From NCBI RefSeq assembly GCF_037138995.1, contig NZ_JBAXHI010000006.1, positions 62,001 through 126,000 on the forward strand: a stretch of 64,000 bases of DNA, written 5' to 3'. Below the pieces are notes generated by a model. The model did no database searches, was not told the origin of the DNA, and was given only the letters and a program-made list of their open reading frames with translations. The stretch comes from Chlorohelix sp037138995 (lineage in GTDB: Bacteria; Chloroflexota; Chloroflexia; Chloroheliales; Chloroheliaceae). How positions within the stretch are numbered: position 1 is the first letter of the stretch; each line of letters begins with the position of its first letter. Both the position numbers and the translations under genes were made by a program. Positions 52,917-63,180 of the stretch are shown in pieces.

Positions 52917-55900
52917 TCAATGCTCTTTCTGGCGATACCAAGAGAGCGGTTTGATATTATAGTCTGCACCCTCGTTGTGTGCGGCAGCGACCGCAGCAAC
53001 GGCAGCGCGGAAAGTATCCAGCGAGGTATAGCAGGGAATACCATTTTCAACTGCGGCTCGCCTAATTTCAAAGCCATCCAGCAATGGTCGTCTCCGCCCG
53101 CTAATAGTGTTGACCACCGCTTTTACTTGCCCGCCTTTGATAAGTTCAACCGTATCGGGATGCCCTGTGCCGAGTTTGCTGGCGATTACATCCACGGTTA
53201 AATCGGCATTTTCGAGCATTGCAGCGGTTCCGGCGGTAGCGTAGATGTGATAACCAATCTCGGCTAAATCGCGAATAAGTTCGATGGCTTCAGTTTTGTC
53301 GCGGTCTGCGATACTGAATAATATTGCTGCGCCCGGTTTGGGCAAACTCATGTTGGCGGCAATGAGAGCTTTGTGCATTGCTGCCGCATAGGTTAAATCC
53401 ACGCCCATCACTTCTCCGGTGGATTTCATTTCGGGTCCAAGTGCGGTATCTACTCCTGAGAGTTTCGCCATACTAAAGACAGGGGCTTTTACTGCTACTA
53501 GGGGCTGTTTGGGCCACAAACCGGGGGCGTAGCCTTGCTCTTGCAGACTTTTCCCAAGCATTATGTTGGTGGCGATTTTAACCATTGGTACGCCCGTAAC
53601 TTTGCTCAGGAACGGTACGGTGCGACTGGCGCGAGGGTTCACTTCAAGAATATAGACTTGTCCCTGCCAAATTACATACTGGATGTTAATCAGCCCTTTT
53701 GCTTGCAAGCCTACCGCAATACGGGTGGTGTAATCCACAATGGTATCAACCTCATGGCGATAAAGGTTTACGCCCGGATAAACTGCAAAGCTATCGCCAC
53801 TGTGTACACCTGCTCGCTCGATGTGTTCCATTACGCCGGGAATAAGCACTTCCTGTCCATCGCAGATAGCGTCAACCTCGACTTCTTTGCCTTCAAGGTA
53901 TTTATCAATCAGCACCGGGTGTTTCTCGCTGATATTAACCACTGTACTAGTATAGCGTTGGAGGTCTTCTATGTTATGGCAGATTTCCATAGCCCGTCCG
54001 CCTAGTACATAGCTAGGACGTACTAGCACCGGATAACCGACAGTTTCCGCCACCTTGAAGGCATCCATGTAATAATTTACGGTTGCGCCGGGGGGTTGGC
54101 TGATGCCTAGCCCTGCCACGAAATTTTCAAAACGCTTGCGGTCTTCCGCAATATCAATGCTGTCAAAACTGCTACCGAGAATCGGCGCACCCGCCAGCGA
54201 TAACGGTTCAGCTAGGTTTATGGCAGTTTGTCCGCCGAATTGGAGAATCAAGGGAGGAATATTCATAGTGTTACCGGGCGCTTCGGATAAATCCTGCCCT
54301 TCGTTTTCGAGAATATCCATCACACTTTCCACATCCAGTGCTTCAAAATAAAGGCGGTTGCTGGTGTCGAAATCGGTTGAGACTGTTTCGGGATTGCTGT
54401 TAACCATGATGCTTTGGATACCCGCTTCCTGCAAAGCCCATGCGGCGTGTACGCTGCTATAATCAAACTCAATTCCTTGTCCGATGCGGATAGGTCCACT
54501 ACCGATAACCACCGCTTTGGGTCCGGTGATAGCCGGGGCTTCGTTTTCTTCCTCATACGCGCTGTAGAAATAAGGCGTTACCGCTTCAAATTCGGCGGCG
54601 CAGGTATCTACCGTTTTATAGACAGGTACAATGCCTTGACGATGACGCATTTCACGCACTCTTTCCGGCAAGTCATCGGTAAGCGCGGCAATCTGGTCAT
54701 CGCTGAAGCCCAAACGTTTCGCTTGGCGCAACAGGTTGGAGGTCATCGGTTCTTTGAGCATGCGCCGTTCCATCTCAACTAGCAACTGGAATTTGCGTAG
54801 GAACCAGTAGTCAATTTTACTGCGGGCATATAGCTCTTCGATGGTCTCATCGCGGCGCAAGGCGGCGAAAACTGCCCACATACGGCGGTCATTCGCTTTA
54901 TCAATATATTTCCAGTAGGACGCTTCTTCGCCCTCAACTTTTTTGCTCCATTCGGCTTCTTCCCACATAAGGGATTTGCCGCCGAGTTCGAGGCTACGCA
55001 CTGCTTTCTGGAAAGCGGCTTCAAAGCTACGGTCAATTGCCATTACCTCGCCGGTGGCTTTCATCTGTGTACCGATGCTGCGGTCTCCGGTGGGGAATTT
55101 GTCGAAGGGCCAGCGCGGGATTTTGACCACACAATAATCAAGAGCAGGCTCAAAGGCTGCTTGCGTTTTGCGGGTCACGGCGTTCTGGATTTCATCGAGA
55201 CGTTTGCCAATGGCGATTTTAGCGGCTACCTGTGCAATCGGATAACCCGTAGCTTTGGAGGCAAGTGCGCTACTGCGGCTGACGCGCGGATTTACTTCGA
55301 TTACGTAATACTGGAAGGAGATGGGGTCGAGTGCATACTGGACGTTACAACCGCCCTCTATCCCCAGTTTGCGAATGATTTTGATGCTGGCGGAACGGAG
55401 CATCTGATATTCTTTGTCGGAAAGAGTCTGGGAAGGGGCAACCACAATACTATCGCCGGTATGTACGCCTAGCGGGTCGATGTTTTCCATATTGCAGATG
55501 GTGATGCAGGTATCATTCGAGTCGCGCATCACCTCATATTCTATTTCTTTCCAGCCACCTAGATATTTTTCAACCAGAATTTGATGAATCGGGCTGGCGC
55601 TCAAGCCGCTTTTGATAAAGTGGTCTAATTCTTCCCATGTGCGGGCAATGCCTCCGCCTGTTCCGCCTAGCGTATAGGCGGGGCGAATGATGATGGGTAA
55701 GCCTATGCTCTTGCCGACTTCCATAGCGAAATCATAATCGCTGGCGATGTCGCTTTCGATTACGGGTTCGTTGATGTCCAGCAATACCTGTTTGAAAAGC
55801 TCGCGGTCTTCGGCTTTTTTGATTGTATCCACGCTGGTGCCGAGCAAGCGCACCTGATATTTGTCCAATACTCCCGCTTCATACAATGCCACGCCCATAT

Positions 55901-56177
55901 TCAACCCGGTTTGCCCACCCAACGTAGGTAGTATTCCGTCAGGTCGTTCCTGCTCGATGATTCGGGTGAGGGATTCGACTGTCAACGGTTCGATATAAAC
56001 TACATCTGCAATGCCCTCGTCGGTCATAATGGTAGCCGGATTGCTATTAACCAGCACCGTTTCAATGCCTTCTTCTCGCAGAGAGCGGCAGGCTTGGGTA
56101 CCCGCGTAATCGAACTCAGCAGCTTGCCCGATTACGATGGGTCCACTGCCAATTACCAGCACTTTTTTAACGCTCAT
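52917..56177 (-). CDS. carB: carbamoyl-phosphate synthase large subunit
   Basis: Makes carbamoyl phosphate from bicarbonate, ammonia and two ATP for pyrimidine and arginine synthesis. Length 1086 residues. Two ATP-grasp halves begin VLVIGSGPIVIGQAAEFDYA and VVIGSGPIRIGQGIEFDYS, each with ATP-grasp signatures (IIRPAYTLGGTGGGIA; VLVRPSYVLGGRAMEI). The C-terminal MGS-like allosteric domain (YHIYATAGTAAML, from about 940) is present. No carA or other pyrimidine gene is in the window. SD GGGAG precedes ATG 56177. Confidence 0.97.
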   Translation of the reverse strand: MSVKKVLVIGSGPIVIGQAAEFDYAGTQACRSLREEGIETVLVNSNPATIMTDEGIADVVYIEPLTVESLTRIIEQERPDGILPTLGGQTGLNMGVALYEAGVLDKYQVRLLGTSVDTIKKAEDRELFKQVLLDINEPVIESDIASDYDFAMEVGKSIGLPIIIRPAYTLGGTGGGIARTWEELDHFIKSGLSASPIHQILVEKYLGGWKEIEYEVMRDSNDTCITICNMENIDPLGVHTGDSIVVAPSQTLSDKEYQMLRSASIKIIRKLGIEGGCNVQYALDPISFQYYVIEVNPRVSRSSALASKATGYPIAQVAAKIAIGKRLDEIQNAVTRKTQAAFEPALDYCVVKIPRWPFDKFPTGDRSIGTQMKATGEVMAIDRSFEAAFQKAVRSLELGGKSLMWEEAEWSKKVEGEEASYWKYIDKANDRRMWAVFAALRRDETIEELYARSKIDYWFLRKFQLLVEMERRMLKEPMTSNLLRQAKRLGFSDDQIAALTDDLPERVREMRHRQGIVPVYKTVDTCAAEFEAVTPYFYSAYEEENEAPAITGPKAVVIGSGPIRIGQGIEFDYSSVHAAWALQEAGIQSIMVNSNPETVSTDFDTSNRLYFEALDVESVMDILENEGQDLSEAPGNTMNIPPLILQFGGQTAINLAEPLSLAGAPILGSSFDSIDIAEDRKRFENFVAGLGISQPPGATVNYYMDAFKVAETVGYPVLVRPSYVLGGRAMEICHNIEDLQRYTSTVVNISEKHPVLIDKYLEGKEVEVDAICDGQEVLIPGVMEHIERAGVHSGDSFAVYPGVNLYRHEVDTIVDYTTRIAVGLQAKGLINIQYVIWQGQVYILEVNPRASRTVPFLSKVTGVPMVKIATNIMLGKSLQEQGYAPGLWPKQPLVAVKAPVFSMAKLSGVDTALGPEMKSTGEVMGVDLTYAAAMHKALIAANMSLPKPGAAILFSIADRDKTEAIELIRDLAEIGYHIYATAGTAAMLENADLTVDVIASKLGTGHPDTVELIKGGQVKAVVNTISGRRRPLLDGFEIRRAAVENGIPCYTSLDTFRAAVAAVAAAHNEGADYNIKPLSWYRQKEH

Positions 56178-56434
56178 TTTCTCCCGTTCGCCTTAAGACC
56201 TAAAGTATTATATGCGGGGCGGCTCTGCCCTAAAATCAGCCTATTATAACAAGAATCGGCAATTTATTCACAAATTCCAGAACCTGATTAAAAATAAGAT
56301 GTTCTGGTCGAAATACCTCATTTAAAGGGCTGTAGTGTGCTGAATCATATGAGAGTATTCCTGAATTGCTTATAATTAATGTGATAAACCTGAAAAACTT
56401 ACTTTATATCAATATTATTCAGGAGGATATTCAC

Positions 56435-57391
56435 ATGAAATTATATCGCTATTATCTTTCCGTTGCTTGTGTACTTCTGGTATTGTTAAGTATTACTCTC
56501 TCCGCTTGCGGCGATACTGCCGCCCCAACTAGCGTTCCCGAAACTACTACACCCAAAAACAATGTTACGAAGGAAACTATCGTTTCGGTTAAAACTACCG
56601 CTGCCGAAACTGTTCCCGATGAAACAGTTACGCCTAACCCCCTTCCAAAAGTAACGGTGATTGGGTCGGGTGGTTTTGCAATCAATTCCAGCGCTATTGA
56701 TGCTTCTAATTCGCTTATACCACAGCAATATCTTGACCGCGCTAGAAATCTGAAAATCCTGTTTAACCATCAGTCGGTGGGTTATAACGTGCTGGAGGGC
56801 TTGGACGCACTCGCGCAGAGTAATCCTGACCGTTACAGCCTTACCACTGCCGATGTGGAAGAACCGAACTGGTATCTTGAAAATAATGGGGTGGGTGGGT
56901 TTACCAGAGGCGAAAATGAAGACCCTGCCTCAAAAGTTGCAGGCTTCAAAGAGTTATTTGATAATGAAGGCTACGCTGACCGGGTACAGGTAGCCATGAT
57001 GAAGTTTTGTTTCGTGGACAATACCGCTTCTGCCTCAAAAATATGGGAAACATACCGAAACGGCATGAACTACCTTGAAACGAAATATCCTAAAGTTAAA
57101 TTCGTGTGGTGGACAATGCCGCTTATGACCGATGGCAATCAGATTCGAGACCAGTACAATAAATTGGTGAGGGATTACGTTAAAGCTAATAACAAAATCC
57201 TGTTTGATATTGCCGATATTGAGAGTCATGAACCGTCAGGCAAGGCTGTTAGCGATAATAATTATCTGGCATTGTTTAACGATTATTCTTCTGATGGTGG
57301 GCATCTGAACGAGCAAGGTTCACAGAGAGTAGCTCAGGCGTGGTGGTGGCTAACTGCACGACTAACCGGATGGAATGGAATTACAAAATGA
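56435..57391 (+). CDS. SGNH-hydrolase-like lipoprotein
   Basis: Surface lipoprotein of 318 residues. The lipobox LSAC puts lipidated Cys at 25. A Thr/Val-rich spacer is followed by a domain from about 110 with the late SGNH feature DGGHLNEQGSQRVA (Asp and His of the triad). The usual GDS motif at the start is replaced by FNHQSVG, so activity is not certain. ATG 56435, with AGGAGG 8 bp upstream, is the start rather than the longer frame at 56366. Confidence 0.75.
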   Translation: MKLYRYYLSVACVLLVLLSITLSACGDTAAPTSVPETTTPKNNVTKETIVSVKTTAAETVPDETVTPNPLPKVTVIGSGGFAINSSAIDASNSLIPQQYLDRARNLKILFNHQSVGYNVLEGLDALAQSNPDRYSLTTADVEEPNWYLENNGVGGFTRGENEDPASKVAGFKELFDNEGYADRVQVAMMKFCFVDNTASASKIWETYRNGMNYLETKYPKVKFVWWTMPLMTDGNQIRDQYNKLVRDYVKANNKILFDIADIESHEPSGKAVSDNNYLALFNDYSSDGGHLNEQGSQRVAQAWWWLTARLTGWNGITK

Positions 57392-57414
57392 GTTATTAAT
57401 CCGGGCGCTGTCGC

Positions 57415-57449
57415 AAATAAAAAGGGGGCGCAATCTAAAGCGTCCCCTT
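57415..57449 (-). terminator. rho-independent terminator of the TrkA operon
   Basis: Stem 57422-57431/57440-57449 (one G-T pair), then TTTTTATTT on the minus strand. Confidence 0.85.
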
Positions 57450-57463
57450 ACGAACTGTAATTG

Positions 57464-58132
57464 CTAATACTGTTCATTACCAAGTAATCGTTGCCGCACC
57501 AGTTTCTCCGTTTGTTTTGGACCTATTACCAGAACCTCATCGTGTCGGTTCAAAACCAAGTCACCGCGTGGCACAATAACTTTACCGTTTCGCACAATAA
57601 TCAGGATAGAAGTTTCGGCAGGCATACTAAGCGTACTGATTGCTCGATTAATCGCTGGCGAGTCATCTTCTATAACCACATCCACCAGTTCCAAATTCGA
57701 GTCGTGCAGATTCATCATAGAGCAAATCGAATGGAGTGGAATTTGTCGTTCTATTAAATTCAGGATAGCATCGGTATGGCTGACCGTTGCATCAATACCC
57801 AACCTGTGGAAGATTTTTTCGTTCTTAGGATTGTTAACCCGCGCAATAGCACGTTTTACCCCGAACTTGCGTTTAGCCATTTGGCAAATGACCAGATTAT
57901 CTTCATCATCCCCGGTAACGGCAATAATTACATCTGCTCTGGCAGAACCTGCATCCATCAACACCTGCGCTTCGCAAGCATCGCCCTGTACCACTACTCC
58001 ACCAAGTTGTTCGGTGTACATATCAACTTTGGCTTTAATCTTTTCGATGAGTAGCACTTCGTATCCATCGTTAACCAGCGCTTCGGTCAGGTATCGCCCA
58101 ACCTTACCGCCCCCGGCGATTATTATATACAT
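57464..58132 (-). CDS. TrkA/KtrA-type potassium channel regulator, TrkA-N plus TrkA-C domains
   Basis: NAD(H)-binding RCK protein of 222 residues that gates a potassium uptake system. N-terminal IIAGGGKVGRYL is the Rossmann motif, and the TrkA-C domain is at about 140-220. It is the last gene of an operon with a second TrkA-N protein (14-bp gap) and a UspA protein. No channel subunit (TrkH/KtrB) is in the window. Confidence 0.9.
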   Translation of the reverse strand: MYIIIAGGGKVGRYLTEALVNDGYEVLLIEKIKAKVDMYTEQLGGVVVQGDACEAQVLMDAGSARADVIIAVTGDDEDNLVICQMAKRKFGVKRAIARVNNPKNEKIFHRLGIDATVSHTDAILNLIERQIPLHSICSMMNLHDSNLELVDVVIEDDSPAINRAISTLSMPAETSILIIVRNGKVIVPRGDLVLNRHDEVLVIGPKQTEKLVRQRLLGNEQY

Positions 58133-58146
58133 TAGAGTTTCCTCAC

Positions 58147-58557
58147 TTACTCTGACTCATCGGGTAAAACGTCTTTAATCATCTGCGCTGTTATAAGGGT
58201 GGTAGGGCAAATCGTCTCCAACCCAAGCATATGATAGGTTGTCTCACGCACCGGGTCATAGATGCGGGCAATGACCCTTGGCACATTGAAAATTTCTTTG
58301 GCGACTTGCGAAGCCATAATATTGGTATTGTCGCCATTGGTGACAGCAGCAAAAACATCGGCTTCTTCGATACCGGCGCGGCGCAGCACATCCTCGTCAA
58401 TTCCAGTACCGACAACCTCTTTACCCTTGAAATCGGAAGGAAGACGTTTAAAAGAATCGGCGTTTTTATCAACTACTGCTACGTGATGTCCCATATTGTC
58501 CAGAGTTGCTGCCATTCGTGCGCCAACACGCCCGCAACCCAGTATTACGAAGTTCAT
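58147..58557 (-). CDS. TrkA-N domain protein
   Basis: Single RCK nucleotide-binding domain, 136 residues, with FVILGCGRVGARMAA. It lacks a TrkA-C domain, so it may pair with the next protein. It is 15 bp after the UspA gene. Confidence 0.9.
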   Translation of the reverse strand: MNFVILGCGRVGARMAATLDNMGHHVAVVDKNADSFKRLPSDFKGKEVVGTGIDEDVLRRAGIEEADVFAAVTNGDNTNIMASQVAKEIFNVPRVIARIYDPVRETTYHMLGLETICPTTLITAQMIKDVLPDESE

Positions 58558-58572
58558 ATTTGGAATACTCCG

Positions 58573-59025
58573 TTATTGTTGAATTCTATTAAGTGAATCC
58601 CGATAGATCCAGACAGGGCATTGGGCATTTTTCAAAACATAAGGCACGGTTTTACCCATATTAAACTCACCCAGACGTGTCCGAAAATTAACCGCCATCA
58701 TTATTAAGTCCGCTTGTCGGTCAGTAGCCTCTTCTACGATTGCGACTCCGGCAGAACGGGCTTGCAGCATACCAGTTTCGATCCGTACCCCGTGTTCATG
58801 AGCGATACGCTCGGCATCAGCTAGTACCTTTTCACCAAGTCTTACTTGTTCGGGCATTTCGGATTCGAGTGGAAGTTGTTGTTTCACAACAATAACGTGG
58901 ACGACATAAAGCTTTGCTTTGTTGCGTTTTGCTGCTAACGCTGCTTGTCGCAATACTTCTGTTTCGGAAAATTTGCCACAAAGTGGCACTAATATTGTGC
59001 CATCAATTAGATTAGTTTCGACCAT
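58573..59025 (-). CDS. UspA-domain universal stress protein
   Basis: Single UspA-like domain of 150 residues. The TILVPLCGKFSE N-terminus and LIMMAVNFRTR are recognisable, but the usual GxxGxxG-S tail is degenerate (RLGEFNMGKTVPYVL). It is the first gene of the TrkA operon, so it may link potassium transport to nucleotide state. That link is inference. Confidence 0.75.
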   Translation of the reverse strand: MVETNLIDGTILVPLCGKFSETEVLRQAALAAKRNKAKLYVVHVIVVKQQLPLESEMPEQVRLGEKVLADAERIAHEHGVRIETGMLQARSAGVAIVEEATDRQADLIMMAVNFRTRLGEFNMGKTVPYVLKNAQCPVWIYRDSLNRIQQ

Positions 59026-59118
59026 TTTCTTAGAATACCTTGATAGTGTCAGCGTAAAGATTTGATAGAATCAAAAACCCTATCCTATAACTAGTATAGC
59101 ACTTTTGAGAAGGTGGAG

Positions 59119-59868
59119 TTAAAGGCCATAATCTAATCTCATAAGCAGGCGTTGAGGTAAACCTTGGTCTTGCATCAATTGTTGGGTTCGTTTGATGTCG
59201 TAAGCCACCCGTTTGAAAACTATAGTTTCTTCTACATCATCGTAGATGGCATAGGAAGCTCTAGAATCTCCATCACGGGGTTGTCCCACACTGCCGGGAT
59301 TGAGAATTAACCGTCCGAAACCGATGATAATGGTTTGACCCGGGTCGGGTATATGCATTTCTACTTTGGGCAGATTAGTACCGGGTCGCTTACCATCGAG
59401 CATGCGAAACAGGCGCGGCAAATGAGTATGTCCTACGAAACAAAGCGGAGTATCAAATTCAGGAAAATTTCTTGAAGCAGCATGGGGCGTGGTGAGGTAT
59501 TCCCACACAGGTTCAAGTGGGCTACCGTGCGCTAACGTAACGTTTTCGTCAAATTTCGCTTTGGTTTTTAGTGACTCTAACCACTCCCAATTTTCTTTGG
59601 TAAGTTTCTCACGGGTCCAGAGGTTTGCTTCAATCGCATCGTGATTAAATTCTTGCAATTCGAGCAATCCCAGCACTGCCATATCGTGGTTGCCGAGTAT
59701 AGTAAATAACTCGTATTCGCGTATTCGCTCGATTACTTCGTTAGGTTGAGGTCCGTATCCGACAATATCGCCTACACAAAGCAAGCCATCTACCTTACCA
59801 AGGTCTTTTAATACAGCCTCAAGAGCAGCTAAATTGCTATGTATGTCCGAGATAAGCCCGAAGCGCAT
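59119..59868 (-). CDS. metallophosphoesterase (YfcE/MJ0936-like)
   Basis: Calcineurin-like phosphoesterase of 249 residues with the full metal-ligand set: SDIHSN, VGDIVGYGP, LGNHD, AHGSP and GHTHLP. It is likely a phosphodiesterase of the single-domain MJ0936 type. It lies 93 bp upstream of the UspA-TrkA operon on the same strand and could share a transcript. Confidence 0.88.
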   Translation of the reverse strand: MRFGLISDIHSNLAALEAVLKDLGKVDGLLCVGDIVGYGPQPNEVIERIREYELFTILGNHDMAVLGLLELQEFNHDAIEANLWTREKLTKENWEWLESLKTKAKFDENVTLAHGSPLEPVWEYLTTPHAASRNFPEFDTPLCFVGHTHLPRLFRMLDGKRPGTNLPKVEMHIPDPGQTIIIGFGRLILNPGSVGQPRDGDSRASYAIYDDVEETIVFKRVAYDIKRTQQLMQDQGLPQRLLMRLDYGL

Positions 59869-60091
59869 AATATCGCAAACTTCCTAGATAAACAGTTACA
59901 GTGGGACTGTTACTGATTTTGTGTTCGATGCAGATAACGCTATTACCAGAGCGCTGCTATCATTTGCAAATGAATATAACATACTTTTACACCATGCTCA
60001 ATTACATGCAGATTAAAAATAGTATAGTTGTTACTAGGTCTGTTGCTGTCGATGCGGTTTGTGACATTTAATTACTGTTTCAAGCGAAAGC

Positions 60092-60132
60092 AAAAAAAGA
60101 AACCCCGCCCTGCACATCGGGGGCGAGGCTTC
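60092..60132 (-). terminator. rho-independent terminator
   Basis: GC-rich stem (60103-60110 with 60121-60128, one mismatch) followed on the minus strand by TTTTTTTG. It terminates the lipoprotein gene. Confidence 0.8.
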
Positions 60133-60154
60133 CGTGTAAGCGCTGGTGCTTGGA

Positions 60155-60841
60155 TTATTGGGATGTCCAATCATCCGTAGCCATTGTTTTACCATCTTTG
60201 TTCTCTATTTCTATCTTCTGGAAAGTAAACGAGATTTCTTCCAATGCCAGTCCATTGCTTGGATCTCCGCTTTTAGCTAAGCTATCTTCAGCGTAATTGA
60301 TATTAGATACAGTCGCATTGGTTAATTTAATCGTATAGTACACATATTCCTCGCCATTCGCGTTGGATTTAGTGAACTCAAACAGGACTGATTTCAACAC
60401 TTCGTTTGTAGTGGCAGCTTGGAAAAATTGTGGGGTAGCAGCGCCCCATTCTTTGGTGAAAGTAACTGGCTTGTGTTGTCGCTTTCCTGAAGCCTGACCA
60501 GTTGCAATATCACGAGGAGAAGTGACTCCATAGCTAAAGCGAATCCCCTCTATTTTGTTGGCATTTTTACTTTGCAATGATTCGCCCTTGAACTTACCTT
60601 GCTTCGTGCCTTCCACTGTAACGTAGAAGCGAGCAATGCTGTTGGTTGCGAGCTTACTGACCAGTGGGTTGAGACTATCGCCGTTATCTTGGCTTGTGGT
60701 AGCGCTGGTAGTGGTTGTGGGGCTGCTAGTCGAGGAGTTGTCGCTGCATGCCGCCAGCAATAAGGAAAGAGTTAGAACCGTTGCGGGCAAAATGCCCCAA
60801 AATCTCAACTTGAATTTGTTGCCAGAAAAAATGAGTCCCAT
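60155..60841 (-). CDS. lipoprotein
   Basis: Protein of 228 residues with signal peptide and lipobox LAAC (C32). A Ser/Thr-rich spacer follows, then a beta-rich domain. SD AAGGAGGT before ATG 60841 is near perfect. No domain recognised; function unknown. Confidence 0.75.
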   Translation of the reverse strand: MGLIFSGNKFKLRFWGILPATVLTLSLLLAACSDNSSTSSPTTTTSATTSQDNGDSLNPLVSKLATNSIARFYVTVEGTKQGKFKGESLQSKNANKIEGIRFSYGVTSPRDIATGQASGKRQHKPVTFTKEWGAATPQFFQAATTNEVLKSVLFEFTKSNANGEEYVYYTIKLTNATVSNINYAEDSLAKSGDPSNGLALEEISFTFQKIEIENKDGKTMATDDWTSQ

Positions 60842-61137
60842 TTCTGTTACCTCCTTAGTGGTGTTGTCTCTTGTTTGAAATCAGCTATTCCCAACGGTTT
60901 TCAAACCAACGGAGCGCCGCGGGTTTCCGATTATTTCTTGAATAACAAAAACCTCTACAAGGTTCTTTTGGTTTCCATCAAGGTATTGTTTAAGTATAGG
61001 GTATGAAACCCAAATTTTCTATGGTCTAACTCACATCTTTAGCTCGCACAATTGGCGTTATTATGATTTCTCGTAGATAATATTGTTTAAAGGTTTTTTG
61101 CGCTGATATTGATAGAACGCGAGAGAGGGGAGCAGTT

Positions 61138-63177
61138 ATGCCCGATTTTAAGATAGTATCCGATTTTAAGCCAACCGGAGATCAGCCGCAGGCAATTGAA
61201 AAGTTGGTGAATCACCTGAAAAAAGGGGTGAAAGCCCAAACCTTGCTTGGTGTTACAGGTAGCGGCAAAACTTTTACTATGGCAAATGTAATAGAGGCAG
61301 TACAACGTCCCGCTTTGATTTTGGCGCATAATAAAACGCTGGCTGCCCAGTTGTATCAGGAATTTAAAGAGTTCTTTCCTAATAACGCAGTCGAGTATTT
61401 TGTCAGCTATTACGATTACTACCAACCTGAAGCTTATATTCCCCGCAACGATACTTATATTGAAAAAAGCGCGGATATTAACGAAGAGATTGATAAATTA
61501 CGCCATGCTGCTACCCGCGCTTTGATGGATCGGCGCGATGTGATTATTGTGGCATCCGTTTCATGTATTTACGGCTTGGGTTCGCCTGATGAGTATGGCA
61601 AAGTGGTGGTGCAATTACGTAAGGGCGAGACTATCCGACGAGACCGCGTTTTGCGCCACTTAGTGGATGTGCAGTACAACCGCAACGATATGTCCCTTAC
61701 TCGCGGCGCTTTTCGAGTGCGGGGCGATACGCTAGAAATTTACCCTTCCTACGAAGAATTGGCTATCAGAGTCGAGCTTTTCGGGGATGAAGTAGAGCGA
61801 ATCACGGAGGTGGACCCTCTTACAGGTGAAATCCTCCGTGAATTGGATTCGGTGGATATTTACCCTGCCAAACACTTTGTAACTTCTGCCGAGAAAGTAA
61901 AGCTGGCTCTTCAGGATATTCGGGATGAACTTGAAGCCCGTGTTAAAGAATTGGAAGAAGATGACAAGTTGCTGGAAGCAGCCCGTCTGAAGCAACGTAC
62001 TCTTTATGATTTGGAAATGTTGGAAGAGGCGGGCTATTGCAGCGGGGTGGAAAATTACTCGCGCCATCTGGCACGCCGCGCTCCGGGAGACCAGCCTTGG
62101 ACGTTGCTTGATTACTTCCCGGATGATTACCTTTTGTTTGTTGATGAGTCGCATATTTCGCTGCCACAGGTGCGGGGTATGTACGGAGGTGACCGCTCGC
62201 GCAAATTGACCTTGATTGATTACGGTTTTCGTTTGCCAAGCGCTGCCGATAATCGTCCGCTCACTTTCCAAGAGTTTGAAAAGCATACTAATCAGGTGAT
62301 TTTCGTTTCCGCTACGCCCGGACCTTACGAAACGGAAAATACCGCCGAAGAAAATGTGGTGCAACAAATAATTCGCCCTACCGGGCTGCTCGACCCTGAA
62401 ATTAGCGTGCGCCCCACTCGCAACCAAATTGATGATTTATTAGGCGAGATTCAGGCGCGGGTACGGAAACGCCAACGTGTGCTGGTAACAACTCTCACCA
62501 AACGTATGGCGGAAGAATTAGCGGATTACTTAATTGAAGCCGGAATCAAAACCCAATATCTGCACAGCGATATTGTAACGCTGGAGCGTGTAGAGATTCT
62601 ACGGGATTTACGGCTTGGCATTTATGATGTTGTGGTGGGCATCAATCTATTACGCGAAGGTTTGGATTTACCCGAAGTATCGTTGGTAGCGATTCTGGAT
62701 GCGGATAAAGAGGGTTTCCTACGTTCTGAAAGCTCTTTAATCCAGACTGTAGGACGCGCTGCTCGCCATAGTGAGGGTCTGGTGATAATGTACGGCGATA
62801 CTGTTACCAATTCTATGAGACGCGCTATCAATGAGACTTATCGCCGCCGTGCGCTTCAGATGGAGTATAACGAAAAACACAACATCCAACCTGCTACTAT
62901 TATTAAAGAGATTAAAGATATTACCGATCGGGTACGGGCGGTGGCTGAGAACCGCGCCGAATATGGGACTGGCACAGAAGCCGGAGATGCTTTGCCCGGT
63001 GCGCTACCAAAAGACGAAATTATGCGGCTGGTAAAAGACCTTGAAAGCCAGATGAGAACGGCTGCTAAGCAACTTGAATTTGAGAAAGCGGCGTTGCTTC
63101 GCGATCAGATTGTGGAATTGCGCCGCCTGATTATTGATGAGGACCCGGTTATCCAGCCCAGAAAGAACATATTGTAG
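61138..63177 (+). CDS. uvrB: excinuclease ABC subunit B
   Basis: Helicase-like DNA damage verifier of nucleotide excision repair, 679 residues. Walker A GVTGSGKT lies near residue 40. SYYDYYQPEAYIP is the UvrB hairpin region, LFVDESH is motif II, and the C-terminal UVR domain includes LEFEKAALLRDQIVELRRL. SD GGGGAGC precedes ATG 61138. No SOS-box-like site is obvious upstream. uvrA and uvrC are not in the window. Confidence 0.97.
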   Translation: MPDFKIVSDFKPTGDQPQAIEKLVNHLKKGVKAQTLLGVTGSGKTFTMANVIEAVQRPALILAHNKTLAAQLYQEFKEFFPNNAVEYFVSYYDYYQPEAYIPRNDTYIEKSADINEEIDKLRHAATRALMDRRDVIIVASVSCIYGLGSPDEYGKVVVQLRKGETIRRDRVLRHLVDVQYNRNDMSLTRGAFRVRGDTLEIYPSYEELAIRVELFGDEVERITEVDPLTGEILRELDSVDIYPAKHFVTSAEKVKLALQDIRDELEARVKELEEDDKLLEAARLKQRTLYDLEMLEEAGYCSGVENYSRHLARRAPGDQPWTLLDYFPDDYLLFVDESHISLPQVRGMYGGDRSRKLTLIDYGFRLPSAADNRPLTFQEFEKHTNQVIFVSATPGPYETENTAEENVVQQIIRPTGLLDPEISVRPTRNQIDDLLGEIQARVRKRQRVLVTTLTKRMAEELADYLIEAGIKTQYLHSDIVTLERVEILRDLRLGIYDVVVGINLLREGLDLPEVSLVAILDADKEGFLRSESSLIQTVGRAARHSEGLVIMYGDTVTNSMRRAINETYRRRALQMEYNEKHNIQPATIIKEIKDITDRVRAVAENRAEYGTGTEAGDALPGALPKDEIMRLVKDLESQMRTAAKQLEFEKAALLRDQIVELRRLIIDEDPVIQPRKNIL

Positions 63178-63180
63178 GGT

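Noticed and set aside
60842..61137. Possible SOS box before uvrB and a small palindrome GGTTTTCAAACC at 60896-60907
   Set aside because: No LexA-type site (GAAC-N4-GTTC or similar) is seen, and the small palindrome is short and could be chance.
61732..62427. 231-codon minus-strand frame inside uvrB
   Set aside because: Shadow frame; uvrB on the plus strand has full motifs.
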